DNA of 37,989 nucleotides, from positions 1-37,989 of the IMG/VR virus record IMGVR_UViG_3300021407_000028; one strand, written 5' to 3'. Each line of letters opens with the position of its first letter. Within the stretch, counting starts at the first letter, position 1. The notes beneath the pieces were generated by a model that saw only the letters and a list, made by a program, of their open reading frames with translations, had not been told where the DNA came from and did not search any database. The DNA comes from a virus. Both the position numbers and the translations under genes were made by a program. This document shows, piece after piece, positions 26,846-36,075 of this stretch.

Positions 26846-27229
26846 ATGGCGCACATCATTGGCATCGCGCTCACACTGGCCATTACATACTGGCTGGCCC
26901 AAAAGGCGCGCCGGCTACCCAACGCCGTAAAAAACATCTTCATCATCGGCGGCGGATTTTTCCTGCTTGTCTTGCAGATCGGCGTTGTTGCCGTGTTGGT
27001 CGGTGACGTCCTCGCCAATCGCAGCAACACCTCCTTTGGCGATTTTGCCGTCTTCTGTGTGTCCGTTGCCATGCTCATGGTGTGGAACGCTTTTCTCTCC
27101 CTCAATATCGCGCAGCGGCTCATGCTGATGGGTCTCTACAAAGGGATGCGAGAGCAGCAATGGAAAGCCGCGCCGCCATACGGAGGAGGCGCCAATCCGC
27201 GGGTCTCCTGGACCGATTACCAGGGGTAA
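26846..27229 (+). CDS. Membrane protein, antisense island in the ejection/tail module
   Basis: Encodes 127 aa from ATG 26846 with GGTGAGG upstream. Three or four hydrophobic stretches are visible: IIGIALTLAITYWLA (4-18), IFIIGGGFFLLVLQIGVVAV (about 31-50) and FAVFCVSVAMLMVWNAFLSL (about 68-87). The C-terminal tail is soluble. It lies on the strand opposite to the surrounding late genes, and its TAA directly abuts the stop of the ejection protein gene at 27230. This position fits a moron gene expressed from its own promoter in lysogens, for example for superinfection exclusion. Holin function is also possible. Confidence 0.75.
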   Translation: MAHIIGIALTLAITYWLAQKARRLPNAVKNIFIIGGGFFLLVLQIGVVAVLVGDVLANRSNTSFGDFAVFCVSVAMLMVWNAFLSLNIAQRLMLMGLYKGMREQQWKAAPPYGGGANPRVSWTDYQG

Positions 27230-29956
27230 TCATGGACCACCGCTAAGCGCGCGAACGCCCTTTCCGCCGATATTGAGCACGCGATCCAACAGCGCCTTCT
27301 GCAACATCGCTTCGCCAGCAGCCGTATTGGGCGTCAGTTTGTTCTCGACCCAGCGTGCCGCACCAATGCCAACGGGCGAACCAAGCGCGGCCCCTGCGTA
27401 ACCTCCGGTGATGGGATCGAGAAAAGTCCCGACCAATCCCCCAGCGATCCCTCCGGCCACCTGCCCCGCCGCTCGCGCGCCGGTACCCATCAAGGCGTTT
27501 TTGTAGCCGGCCCCCAGTATGTTCTGTGCGGTATTGCTGCCAAACGCCCGACCTTTCTGAAGATTTGCCCTCTCCTGCAGCGTATCGCGCAATGCATAGA
27601 GTTGATTGAGCTGGTCTGGCGTCAACGCATCGGCCGACTGCCAGCCTGACTTGAGGTAACGCTGGTTCTCGACATCCCTGATTGTTGCGTTCACCTGGCC
27701 CAGCGTGGGGTCGCCGGCAGAGTTGGTGAGATTGCGGCCGAGGAGGTATTCCTGCCCCTCGATCGGCTTCTTCTGTTCGCTCACCTGCTGCATGTAGGAA
27801 GGGTACTCGGGAGCCCCGGCCGCAATATCGGCATCAAGCTGCGTCTTTACCGGGCCCATTTGCCCAGCGGCAAATCGGATCTTGGAATCGGTGTCACGAG
27901 CCAATCCCGAAATCTTATCGTTGATCGTTCTGCGGACCATGTAGAGCGTTTCGGGGTCGGTCTGAAGAACCGGGTTTCCGTCCTGATCCAGCAGCGGCTT
28001 TCCCGTCTGCGGGTTTGTTTTATAGAACAGGTTTTTGGTCTCGCGCAGGCCGGCGGCGATATCGGGATTCCCCTGGGCCTCGGGACTCTTGAGCAGATCG
28101 TCTATGGTGCTAATCGTCGGCTCGACACTGGTCGGCGTGGTGTTGCTAAACGTCGAAGCCTTCTTGGCAGCCGTTGCTCTGTTAACCGCCGCATCAGCCG
28201 CGGCATAATCCTCCATCGTACCCCGCAGGTTCAGCACGGCGTTTTGCCCCGCTGCGTTCTGCCCTCTGTCAACCTCGCCAAAGGTATTGGCAAGGGGCGG
28301 CTCGTTGCGCAGCGTGCGCTCTAGCGAGGCTCCCCCTTCGTTGCCCGTGATCTGGGCCAGCGTACCCTCGTGCCCCGGTATGCGCGTACCGGGCATCGGT
28401 GTCGTATTGCCGCCAGCATAATAGTGCCTGATCAATTCATCGGCCCGAGCCTCGGCATCCGCCTGGGTCTTGATCGGGCTCGTAAGCGGTGGCGGCTCTT
28501 CGGGAATTGCGACACCGGGCAACGCACCGCCGGGCACCAGGCGCGGCTGCGGTGTGTACGCGGGATTATCTGCGGGAATCGCAGATGAAGTTGGCGGCGT
28601 TGCTGCTCCAGGTTCCGGAGTTGGTTCGCCGATTGCGGGCGGCTGGATACGCGCGCCGGGCGGCGGCAGCCCCGGTGGATTGCCCGGTGGGGTAAGCGGG
28701 CCAGGCGGCAACTCCCAACGCTGCGGCGCTTCCCAAGGCGCGAGAATATCTTGGTTGCCGTAGGGCTGCCGCCGCGTGATCGGGATTGACCCGACCTGAG
28801 TAGCCGGCGCGACCGGCCTGTTCATCAAGATATCGAATGCCGGATCAAATAGCTTGTTGACGATGGGTGCAGCGCGCGTCAGCAGCGCATTTCCAATCGC
28901 GGCCCTAGTGTCTTCGCCCTTGACGATGTCGGGCGCCAGATCAAAGCGGCGCGGATCCTTGAGGTTAGCGATGTATTGCCGCCCAGCCCCGGTGAGCGAT
29001 GTCATCCCCCCAGCCGTAGCCGCTGCTGCCGTTGGGCCGCCATACAGCTCGGCGAGAGCAGTCGGCCCCCAGATCAGCGCGCTCTGGGCCATATTGGGAA
29101 GCTCGGCCGCGCCGCCGCGAACAAGGTTGGCGGGATCAAACGATCCGGATGTCTCCGGTGCCAGCGGCGACGTCGTGGCGTAGGGATTGACGTGGAACGA
29201 TGGTGTGGTGTCCCAAGTCCCATCGTCTTTCTTGGTAATCGACTTGTCAGAGGCAAAGACCTGCTGCGGCTCGATATAGTAGGGCTGCCCCTGAGGATCC
29301 ACCGCAGCCATTCGACCGCCGGGACCAATGATAATGCTGTCCAATGGGACGCCAAGTTGGTGGGCTGCGGTACGCGCCCTTTGCGCCGGATCGGTTGATG
29401 CGTTGATCGCAAGCTGAAATTCCGCACCAGGCACGCGGTCCTCGGCGATCGGTATGCCGACAGCCTTGGCGCTGGGACTCTGCGCCGAATACAGCGATGG
29501 CTGGTTGTCGGTGGACTTGCCCTTGTCATCGACCTGCGGCTTCAGATCAAGGATTGTCTGTGTCGCTGGATCGGGCGCGCCGGCTTGCATCGGGGCCGGC
29601 GCCGCGGCGGGTGTTCCCTGCTCATCGGTCTGCGGTTTTAGGCCCCGGATAATATCTTCCGGCGATTGCTGTGGCGCTTCGGCATTAACGGGCGGCGTGT
29701 CGGGTTTTGCAGGCGGTTCCTGATAAACAAAGGAAGTGCTGTTCTGCGCATTCGTCGGCACGCTCGGTGCCGGTTGTCCCGGGTTGCCTTTTGACGTTGT
29801 GCCGTACCCGGGCGTCCGTGCCGACGGTCTGACGTTGCTGTAGGTCGGCTGCCCATAGGTCGGCGATGCCGGGTCATTATCGATCGGCGGTCCACCGACC
29901 GGCCAAAAAAGAGGATTAAGAGCCGGTGGCGCGTATGTGCCGGGAACGAGCGGCAT
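27230..29956 (-). CDS. Large DNA ejection protein (P22 gp16 position)
   Basis: A 908-aa internal virion protein. Residues 1-160 are Pro/Gln/Gly-rich. Residues about 290-345 include a hydrophobic helical segment (MAQSALIWGPTALAELYGGP). Residues 415-500 are again Pro-rich. The C-terminal 350 residues are helical with a hydrophobic Gly-rich end (GAGYKNALMGTGARAAGQVA, GGIAGGLVGTFLDP, GYAGAALGSPVGIG) suited to membrane insertion. Third of three consecutive ejection-type genes, equivalent in order to gp16. It is expected to leave the head with DNA and form a channel across the envelope. Sequence identity to gp16 is not claimed. The start overlaps the previous stop (TAATG). Confidence 0.7.
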   Translation of the reverse strand: MPLVPGTYAPPALNPLFWPVGGPPIDNDPASPTYGQPTYSNVRPSARTPGYGTTSKGNPGQPAPSVPTNAQNSTSFVYQEPPAKPDTPPVNAEAPQQSPEDIIRGLKPQTDEQGTPAAAPAPMQAGAPDPATQTILDLKPQVDDKGKSTDNQPSLYSAQSPSAKAVGIPIAEDRVPGAEFQLAINASTDPAQRARTAAHQLGVPLDSIIIGPGGRMAAVDPQGQPYYIEPQQVFASDKSITKKDDGTWDTTPSFHVNPYATTSPLAPETSGSFDPANLVRGGAAELPNMAQSALIWGPTALAELYGGPTAAAATAGGMTSLTGAGRQYIANLKDPRRFDLAPDIVKGEDTRAAIGNALLTRAAPIVNKLFDPAFDILMNRPVAPATQVGSIPITRRQPYGNQDILAPWEAPQRWELPPGPLTPPGNPPGLPPPGARIQPPAIGEPTPEPGAATPPTSSAIPADNPAYTPQPRLVPGGALPGVAIPEEPPPLTSPIKTQADAEARADELIRHYYAGGNTTPMPGTRIPGHEGTLAQITGNEGGASLERTLRNEPPLANTFGEVDRGQNAAGQNAVLNLRGTMEDYAAADAAVNRATAAKKASTFSNTTPTSVEPTISTIDDLLKSPEAQGNPDIAAGLRETKNLFYKTNPQTGKPLLDQDGNPVLQTDPETLYMVRRTINDKISGLARDTDSKIRFAAGQMGPVKTQLDADIAAGAPEYPSYMQQVSEQKKPIEGQEYLLGRNLTNSAGDPTLGQVNATIRDVENQRYLKSGWQSADALTPDQLNQLYALRDTLQERANLQKGRAFGSNTAQNILGAGYKNALMGTGARAAGQVAGGIAGGLVGTFLDPITGGYAGAALGSPVGIGAARWVENKLTPNTAAGEAMLQKALLDRVLNIGGKGVRALSGGP

Positions 29957-31686
29957 TATTCAGGCGCCTGCGTTGGTGCCTCACCGGGCATCGCACCGTT
30001 CTTGCGCAGTTCGGAAACCGTATTCGCGAAGGTAACACCTTCGGGTGTCGCGTTGCCGTTCTTGATGAGGCTGTCGACAAGCGCCTTATGTTGCGCCGGC
30101 GGCAGGGTATTAACGATAAAGGCGCGTGGGTCATGGCTCGTTGCCCACTTTGCCGACCAATTTGCAAAGTCCTTTGGCTGGACGTTCTGCGCCTGTGCCT
30201 GGTTCCACAGATATTGGCGCATCTGCTCTTGCGCCGTCATCACCTTCAGGATGTCGTTTGCGGCGAGATCTTGAATGTGGATGTTGGGACTACCGGCGAC
30301 TCCTGCCGCAAGCTTGTCGTTTGTGACACCCCCGCCGATGTTCTGCGCCTGGGCGCCCGCAAGCCGGGTCAGGTACTTTGCCGCTATATCCCGGTTGGTT
30401 GCCAGCTCCTTGACATCGAGACCCGTCACGTTTTTTACAAAATCGGGTGCCCATGATCCGATCACCCCAGCGACATCGCTCACCGTTTGCGTGCCTGGCC
30501 CGGTTTTCGCCTGCGCCAGTGCTGCCTGCGCCTGCTGCAGGTTAAAGATGCGCTGTTGTGAACCGTTCGGGTTCGAGGCGTCCATGTCATTACGCAAAGC
30601 GTTATAGGCATCGGTCGACGCCTTCATGGTTTCGAGCTGACCGGGCTGCGGCCCCGTTCCAAGCGTGGCACCCGTGGGCGTCTTCTGTCCCGGCGGCGGT
30701 TGATTGGGCGCAGCGCTGGATGCGGGCGGCTTCGGAGGCACAGGCGGTGTCGGGGGCGGCACAGCACCGGGCGGGAACTGGGAAGGGCCGGGCGGCGGGA
30801 GTGGGCGGGTTGAGCCACCTGCGGCCGAGCCGGCAGGAGCCGTGCTTGGCGGGACTGCGCTCGGCACAGGCGCGGCAGGCGTCATGTTTGGCGTATACAC
30901 CACGCCGGGAGCAGCGCCCGGCACCTGACCACCGACCGCACGCGTGGCATCGGGTCGCGCCATCTGATGCGGTACGTTGTCACTATCGTAGATCGTGACA
31001 ATATCGGTCTGCCCCTCTGGCGTCAGCGTCATTGGTACTGGCTTGGTCGGAAAAGTAGATCCTCCAGGCGCCATCGGATTAGCCTGGTATGGCAGAATGC
31101 TGCCACCAGTGGAAATAGTGCCGTAATTCGGCATCTGCGTTTTCAGCACCTCCATCGCGTGCGTGTTCGAGAACATCATCCCGCGCATCAGACCCGAGGC
31201 ATCGGCGCCCGGTCCCAGCGCATTGAGCTTTGTGCGCACGTTGTCGATCATCGATCCCGGCAGCACGCCCGGCGGGATGTTGTCGAGTGCGGCATTGACG
31301 TCGTCGGTTGTCACCGAGCCGCCCTTGATCAACGTCTGCATCAGCGGCGCCATATAGTTCGCCGCGGTTGATAGCTGGTCCGCCTTCGCTGCGAGATCCG
31401 CGCTGGTTCCCGCGGCCTGCGCCTGCACCCCGCGGCCGCCCTGCTCCATCGCCTGGCCTTGCAGGAACGCCCCCGGCCCCTGCGACATCAGCGCGTTGAG
31501 CTTGCCCTGATCGACCTGACCCGTAACGGGATCGGTCGCTTGGCTGTAGGCGTTCGCGATCGCCTGCCGTGCCTGAAACTCCCGCATCGACGTCAAGGCG
31601 TTAGACGCCTTCTGCAAGTAATCGATCGAGCTGGGCGGGTTCGCCAGCTGATTGATCAGAGCGTCGGTGCCGGTGGCGTCAGGCAT
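29956..31686 (-). CDS. DNA ejection protein (P22 gp20 position)
   Basis: A 576-aa protein. Residues 1-180 are helical with Gln/Ala-rich segments (YLQKASNALTSMREFQARQA). Residues about 260-345 form a long Pro-rich linker. Residues 350-576 are helical (QQRIFNLQQAQAALAQAKTG, ANDILKVMTAQEQMRQYLWN). Helical ends around a Pro-rich spacer, between the gp7-like and gp16-like genes, fits the gp20 class of internal proteins. It starts at ATG 31686, about 7 bases after the preceding stop. Confidence 0.68.
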   Translation of the reverse strand: MPDATGTDALINQLANPPSSIDYLQKASNALTSMREFQARQAIANAYSQATDPVTGQVDQGKLNALMSQGPGAFLQGQAMEQGGRGVQAQAAGTSADLAAKADQLSTAANYMAPLMQTLIKGGSVTTDDVNAALDNIPPGVLPGSMIDNVRTKLNALGPGADASGLMRGMMFSNTHAMEVLKTQMPNYGTISTGGSILPYQANPMAPGGSTFPTKPVPMTLTPEGQTDIVTIYDSDNVPHQMARPDATRAVGGQVPGAAPGVVYTPNMTPAAPVPSAVPPSTAPAGSAAGGSTRPLPPPGPSQFPPGAVPPPTPPVPPKPPASSAAPNQPPPGQKTPTGATLGTGPQPGQLETMKASTDAYNALRNDMDASNPNGSQQRIFNLQQAQAALAQAKTGPGTQTVSDVAGVIGSWAPDFVKNVTGLDVKELATNRDIAAKYLTRLAGAQAQNIGGGVTNDKLAAGVAGSPNIHIQDLAANDILKVMTAQEQMRQYLWNQAQAQNVQPKDFANWSAKWATSHDPRAFIVNTLPPAQHKALVDSLIKNGNATPEGVTFANTVSELRKNGAMPGEAPTQAPE

Positions 31687-31695
31687 GGGTTAACC

Positions 31696-33063
31696 CTAGG
31701 AGGAGAACGGCTGGGTGGCGAACGCGCCAGAGGTGTTGCTTAGCGGGGTGGACGTCCCTGGCGCAAAGATCGTCGACCCGCCCCCGCCCCCGCCGCCACC
31801 GCCCGGGTTGAGCAACTGGTTTAGCAACAGCGCATTGCTGAGGCTGCTGCCTGCGCCCTGCAGCGAAGCAGCCTGGAGGTTCGCTGCGGTCTGCTGAGAC
31901 CCGGCGACATTTGCCCCGCCCTGCGTAAACGCACTGGCCTGCTGGCCACCGGCGTTGACCGCGCCACCTGTCGCAGCCGCTCCCAGCTGGCCTGCGGTGG
32001 TGGTCAACTGGTTGCCGGTGTTAAACGCGCCGCCAGACATCAACGCCCCAATCTGCGCTGCCAGCGTCCCCGACTGGCTGCCGCTGTTTATGGCCGAGGT
32101 GCCAAGGTTAGCACCGGCATTGGAATACACCGTGCCTATATTGGAGCCGGTGTTTGTCGCCGAATTCCCAAAATTCGTGCCGGCAACATTTGCCGCCTGT
32201 CCCAGATTGGCGCCGGTGGTCGCCGCCGCATTCGCCAGCGTGCTGCCGATATTACCCGCGACTCCACCAAGCTGACCCGCGGCCTGCGCTCCCGTATTCA
32301 TCACCCCCGCAAGCATATTGTAGCGGTTATTCTGGTTCGCCCAGTAGTTGTTGAGGTATTGATTGGCAAACGTGTTCGCGGTGCCTTCGGCATAGTTGGT
32401 GGCGCCCTTCATCGCCGCCCCGGAAACCCCCAACCCCTGCGCCGCCGCGGCGTTCTGCGTCGCCTGCAGCCCCTGATTGAGGGTGAACTGATAACCCGGG
32501 AGTTGCGACAGATCGGTGAGCGAGGGCATTGCGCCCAACGCGCCGCTCTGCAGTTCGCCGGCCAGCTGACCGCCGACCTGGTTGCCGCGGTCGATATAAG
32601 GGTTCAGCGCATCATAGGCCTGCTGGTAGTAATTATTGCCGGCGTCCTGTGCGGTTTGCCCCCATTGGCTGATATCTCCCTGTGCCCGGTTTGCATAGTC
32701 GGTGATGCCCTGGCGAGACAGTATTCCGTATTGGTTAAGGGCATTTGCCGCTGTATCCGCATTGGACGCAATGAGACCGCGCGACAGATCGCCATAAGCC
32801 TGAATGAGTGACTGTCCCTGCGTATTCAGATCGCCCGCGTAGGTTTCGCCCTGACCGTAGTAGTTGGCGGCATTGCCCTGCGCCTGCCCCCAAGCATCTT
32901 GCGCAGCACCAAACGCGTTCTGCTGTTCGGTGAGGCTCGCCAGCACCGCCTGCTGCTCGGCCTTGGCATTCGTCGACGCCGCGGCTTGCGCGCCACTGGA
33001 GCCAATCGCACCGCCGGCAATGCTCCCCACACCGCCGATAAGACCGCCAATGATTGCAACCAT
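31696..33063 (-). CDS. DNA ejection protein (P22 gp7 position)
   Basis: A 455-aa protein from ATG 33063, overlapping the acetyltransferase stop by ATGA. The open frame extends further upstream, but that part is antisense or frame-shadow sequence. It begins MVAIIGGLIGGVGSIAGGAI, a Gly-zipper membrane segment typical of gp7-type proteins, then Gln/Ala-rich helices. Residues about 250-400 contain repeated Asn/Gly motifs (TGANLGQAANVAGTNFGNSA, TNTGSNIGTVYSNAGANLGT). It ends with a run of Gly and a Ser/Thr-rich tail. Likely ejected first and inserted in the outer membrane. Confidence 0.7.
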   Translation of the reverse strand: MVAIIGGLIGGVGSIAGGAIGSSGAQAAASTNAKAEQQAVLASLTEQQNAFGAAQDAWGQAQGNAANYYGQGETYAGDLNTQGQSLIQAYGDLSRGLIASNADTAANALNQYGILSRQGITDYANRAQGDISQWGQTAQDAGNNYYQQAYDALNPYIDRGNQVGGQLAGELQSGALGAMPSLTDLSQLPGYQFTLNQGLQATQNAAAAQGLGVSGAAMKGATNYAEGTANTFANQYLNNYWANQNNRYNMLAGVMNTGAQAAGQLGGVAGNIGSTLANAAATTGANLGQAANVAGTNFGNSATNTGSNIGTVYSNAGANLGTSAINSGSQSGTLAAQIGALMSGGAFNTGNQLTTTAGQLGAAATGGAVNAGGQQASAFTQGGANVAGSQQTAANLQAASLQGAGSSLSNALLLNQLLNPGGGGGGGGGSTIFAPGTSTPLSNTSGAFATQPFSS

Positions 33064-33527
33064 CAGCGTGCCTCCAGCATCTTTGAGAACCATTGCTCGA
33101 CCGGCTGATAGCCCATCGCGACAAACAGCCTCGAGGAATCCCGGTGCAGCTTGCTGCCGACATGGACGCGGCGCACCCCCCTTCGGATCAGCTCGCGTTC
33201 GACGGCGCGGAAGAGTCGCAAACCACCCATCCGGCCGCGGTGCTCCGGCGCGATCCAGAACATATCCATCACCGCTTCCAGCGTCGTCGCATAGTGCATC
33301 CCCGGCAGCACGACCATAAAGGAATAGCCGACCAGTTTGCCCCGGCAGCGCACGGTCACGATCGAGAGCGCCCCAGCCGCCTCCAGAGCCGCGTAACGCT
33401 GCCAATCGGGCGCCAGCAGCACCGCGTCCCGGTCGAGCCCCAACTCCTCCCAGTGCCGCTGGTAAAGCGGCTTCGCCTCCTCCAGCATGTCGGAATAGGC
33501 CTCGACCTGCATTGAGAGGTGCTCCAT
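33063..33527 (-). CDS. GNAT family acetyltransferase in the virion module
   Basis: Encodes 154 aa. The GNAT fold is clear: DMFWIAPEHRGRMGGLRLFR (about 88-107) carries the acetyl-CoA pyrophosphate loop R97-G-R-M-G-G, and VHVGSKLHRDSSRLFVAMGY (121-140) is the typical C-terminal strand-helix with the GY end. Such enzymes near tail and ejection genes are widespread in podoviruses, and their targets are unknown; modification of virion proteins or host proteins is possible. It sits between an Asp/Asn hydroxylase-like gene and the gp7-like gene and is coupled to the latter. Confidence 0.85.
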   Translation of the reverse strand: MEHLSMQVEAYSDMLEEAKPLYQRHWEELGLDRDAVLLAPDWQRYAALEAAGALSIVTVRCRGKLVGYSFMVVLPGMHYATTLEAVMDMFWIAPEHRGRMGGLRLFRAVERELIRRGVRRVHVGSKLHRDSSRLFVAMGYQPVEQWFSKMLEAR

Positions 33528-33530
33528 GGC

Positions 33531-34094
33531 CTACCCCGTCATCATGTCGACGAGCAGATGAATGCGGTCATCACTCGAATTATTCTCGGCGCTATGCGTC
33601 TCCCGGTGGTTGAACCACCAGCACTGATCGCTCTGCGCCTGGATGGTTTCATCACCGCAATGAAACAGGCAGCCCGGCAGGCCCTGCACGCAGACATGAA
33701 ACCGCACACCGTTCTCCTGCATGGCATAGACGCCGTAGTTGTCGGCGTGGGGCAGGATCCGGCCGCCCGGCGGCAATCGCGCAATGATCACCCGCCCGAG
33801 CGTGAGCGCCCGAAACCGCCGCATCAGGTTGAAGATCACCTCGTGCGCCTCGGGCAACGCGCCCCATGCCGGGTATTGCACCAGGTCGGTATCGTCGACC
33901 AGCGCCTCTGCGTCGCGCACACCCTCGTGCCGCTCGGGCCGCGAATAGCGCAGCAGGATGTCGTTCATCCCGCCAAACGGTGTGCCCTCGAATGTCGTGC
34001 GGTAGGTGTGCCGATCCCAGAGCTGCGGGTGCGTCTGCAGCGCGAGGCGCAGCGGTCCCATGTCCGAGTTGCCGACCATCTGGAAATGTCTCAT
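33531..34094 (-). CDS. Aspartyl/asparaginyl beta-hydroxylase-like protein
   Basis: Encodes 187 aa from ATG 34094, overlapping the fibre stop by ATGA; the longer frame is fibre shadow. The double-stranded beta-helix signature is present: ILPHADNYGVY with His117 and Asp119 as iron ligands, FHVCVQG, CLFHCGDE, WWFNHRETHSAENNS with His163 or His167, and DDRIHLLVDM where Arg177 could bind 2-oxoglutarate. This fits the Asp_Arg_Hydrox family of Fe(II)/2-oxoglutarate oxygenases. Its location next to the acetyltransferase and fibre suggests post-translational modification of virion or host proteins. Substrate is unknown. Confidence 0.75.
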   Translation of the reverse strand: MRHFQMVGNSDMGPLRLALQTHPQLWDRHTYRTTFEGTPFGGMNDILLRYSRPERHEGVRDAEALVDDTDLVQYPAWGALPEAHEVIFNLMRRFRALTLGRVIIARLPPGGRILPHADNYGVYAMQENGVRFHVCVQGLPGCLFHCGDETIQAQSDQCWWFNHRETHSAENNSSDDRIHLLVDMMTG

Positions 34095-35803
34095 CAGCGT
34101 GGTCCCAGGTCTTGGACGACGGCCTGCGAGCCGGTCCGCGCCGTCCAGGACGCCGCGCCGCCTGGAGCGCCAGCGCTCAAATTGGCGCACTGCACGTTGA
34201 AGGTCACGCTCGTGCCGGCCACATCAAAGACGAACTGCGACGTAACCGAGGTGCAGGCCCCGTTGACCTGATACACCCAGCCGTGCCGAACGACGCTAGG
34301 CTGCGCATCGCAACGCACACCCGAAACACCGATCTGCTGCTCGCCAGGCGTTGAGCAGTCGAGGATGACGCTGACCATGATTCGCGAATTGCCGCCGCGC
34401 GGGATCGCATAGACGATCGGCAGCAGGTTGGTAAAGGTAGCGCTGGTGAAGGTCACATCGCCGGGCAACTCGACGAGGAGCGAACGCGCCAGCGCCTGGC
34501 CATCGACATAGCCTTTGGTGGCGACGTCGGAAGCCACCGTCGGGTCAGCGACAGCCGAAATGCGGTTGAGCCCGAGGCTCAGCGGGCCGTTGATAACGGC
34601 CTCGCGCGTGCTCGTGAGCACCAGCATCGGAAAGCCGGCAACCAGGGTCATCAGATCGGCACCGGCACCGCCAGCACCGCGGTAAAACCCGGTGTTGCCG
34701 TCACCGACCGCTATGCCGAGGTTGTTCTGCCCGACACCGGGTGCGGTAATTAGCGTTCCGGTCAGCGTCCCGCCGCCCAGCTGCAGGTAGCGCTGATCAG
34801 CACCAAACGGCTGCAGGTAGCGCGCATCCCCCGAGCGTTGGTTGAGCGCATCCTGCGGCGCCGTTGCATCGGCTAGGTTAGTGATCTTCTGCAGCGCCAT
34901 GTTCAGCGGCACGGCCATAAACACCGAATCGACAAACCACTGCATGATCAGCGCGCCCGACACGGTCGGGACCACGACGTTGCCGGTGCGGTAAAAGCCG
35001 GTCGCGTTATCCCCGATCGCGATGCCGCAATTGCTAAGGCCGCTGCCGGGCGAAGCGATCAGCGGGCCCATCATCTGGCCGCCGGCACGGGGCAGGAAAT
35101 CGCGCGAGACGTATTGAGTGGTGGCGAGCTGCGTCGTCGAATTACCCACGGGCGGGGTCGGTGCGCTCGGGACACCGGTAAATTCTGGCGAATAGAGCCC
35201 GGCAACCCCGAGCGTAGTAAAGTCCGTCCAAGCCGCCACCCCGCCGCCAAATGTGCGCGCATAGGCACCATTGACCGGCGGCACCTCGGGAACACCGCCG
35301 CCGCCGCCAGCGGGCAGCATCACCGAGGTGAGCGGGTGCATGTCGATATTGTAAAACGCGAGCAGGTTCTCGGTGAGCGTCACATTGGCAAAGACGGCGG
35401 CACGCAATTGCCCGAGCCCATCGACAAAATCCGGGTTGCCCTCGTCGATCGCGTTGACGCTCGGGAGCACCTGAAAGGTGCCGACCACGGTCTTGCGGGT
35501 GACGTCGATACCGTCCGAATAAACCAGCTGAAGCCGGTTGATCCCGGCCACCGCCATATCAAACGTCAGCCGAAATTCGCCGTTGATAACGAGCCGATAG
35601 GTCGTCCCCTCGGCCGTCAGCACCTCGGCGCGGCAGGTATAGGCATCGAGCGAGGGCGGCTGCTGGATGATCCGGAAGAGCGCCGAATTGTGCTCGCCGG
35701 CGCGCGCGATCTCGGTCGGGTTGATGATCAGTCGCATATCGCTCAGGACCGACAGACTGACGTCAGGGTCCTCGGCGAGGGCCAGGGCGAGGGGTTCGGT
35801 CAT
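34094..35803 (-). CDS. Tail fibre or tail-associated structural protein
   Basis: A 569-aa protein. The N-terminal 150 residues are an Ig-like or adaptor region (NPTEIARAGEHNSALFRIIQ; CRAEVLTAEGTTYRLVINGE). A Gly/Pro linker includes VPEVPPVNGAYAR. The middle has repeated modules: AGGQMMGPLIASPG and GGGTLTGTLITAPG, each followed by GIAIGDNATGFYR or GIAVGDGNTGFYR. The segment KGYVDGQ resembles the KQYVD element of the S74 fibre, and VPEVPP also occurs there. The C-terminal 120 residues are beta-rich with four Cys. It is probably a second host-binding fibre or fibre base. Confidence 0.75.
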   Translation of the reverse strand: MTEPLALALAEDPDVSLSVLSDMRLIINPTEIARAGEHNSALFRIIQQPPSLDAYTCRAEVLTAEGTTYRLVINGEFRLTFDMAVAGINRLQLVYSDGIDVTRKTVVGTFQVLPSVNAIDEGNPDFVDGLGQLRAAVFANVTLTENLLAFYNIDMHPLTSVMLPAGGGGGVPEVPPVNGAYARTFGGGVAAWTDFTTLGVAGLYSPEFTGVPSAPTPPVGNSTTQLATTQYVSRDFLPRAGGQMMGPLIASPGSGLSNCGIAIGDNATGFYRTGNVVVPTVSGALIMQWFVDSVFMAVPLNMALQKITNLADATAPQDALNQRSGDARYLQPFGADQRYLQLGGGTLTGTLITAPGVGQNNLGIAVGDGNTGFYRGAGGAGADLMTLVAGFPMLVLTSTREAVINGPLSLGLNRISAVADPTVASDVATKGYVDGQALARSLLVELPGDVTFTSATFTNLLPIVYAIPRGGNSRIMVSVILDCSTPGEQQIGVSGVRCDAQPSVVRHGWVYQVNGACTSVTSQFVFDVAGTSVTFNVQCANLSAGAPGGAASWTARTGSQAVVQDLGPR

Positions 35804-36075
35804 GGCGGCAGCCGAGCCTCGAGCGCGGCGAGGCGCGCCTCAAGCTCGCCAATTCTTTGCCGCGCCACCGGATCGTCGGCCTGCATCGGGGTGCCGAGCA
35901 ACTGGTTGATATGGGAAAAGAGACTGTAGAGAAAGCGGAACGAGACCGGGGTCAGGGAGCCACTCGCGTCGACAAATGGGTTCATCGGCGCAATCATGCC
36001 CTGCGCCGCAGCGCGGCCATCCGCGGTCGACACCGCGCTAACACCGCCCCGCGTCCGCGGCGGCGGCGCGCTCAT
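35800..36075 (-). CDS. Small fibre-module protein with C-terminal coiled coil
   Basis: Encodes 91 aa from ATG 36075, coupled to both neighbours by ATGA-type overlaps. The N terminus is disordered. The segment SLTPVSFRFLYSLFSHINQL (about 40-59) is a recurrent element in podovirus fibre-associated proteins. The C terminus is a helix (RIGELEARLAALEARLPP). It may trimerise and join the fibre to the tail. Confidence 0.7.
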   Translation of the reverse strand: MSAPPPRTRGGVSAVSTADGRAAAQGMIAPMNPFVDASGSLTPVSFRFLYSLFSHINQLLGTPMQADDPVARQRIGELEARLAALEARLPP

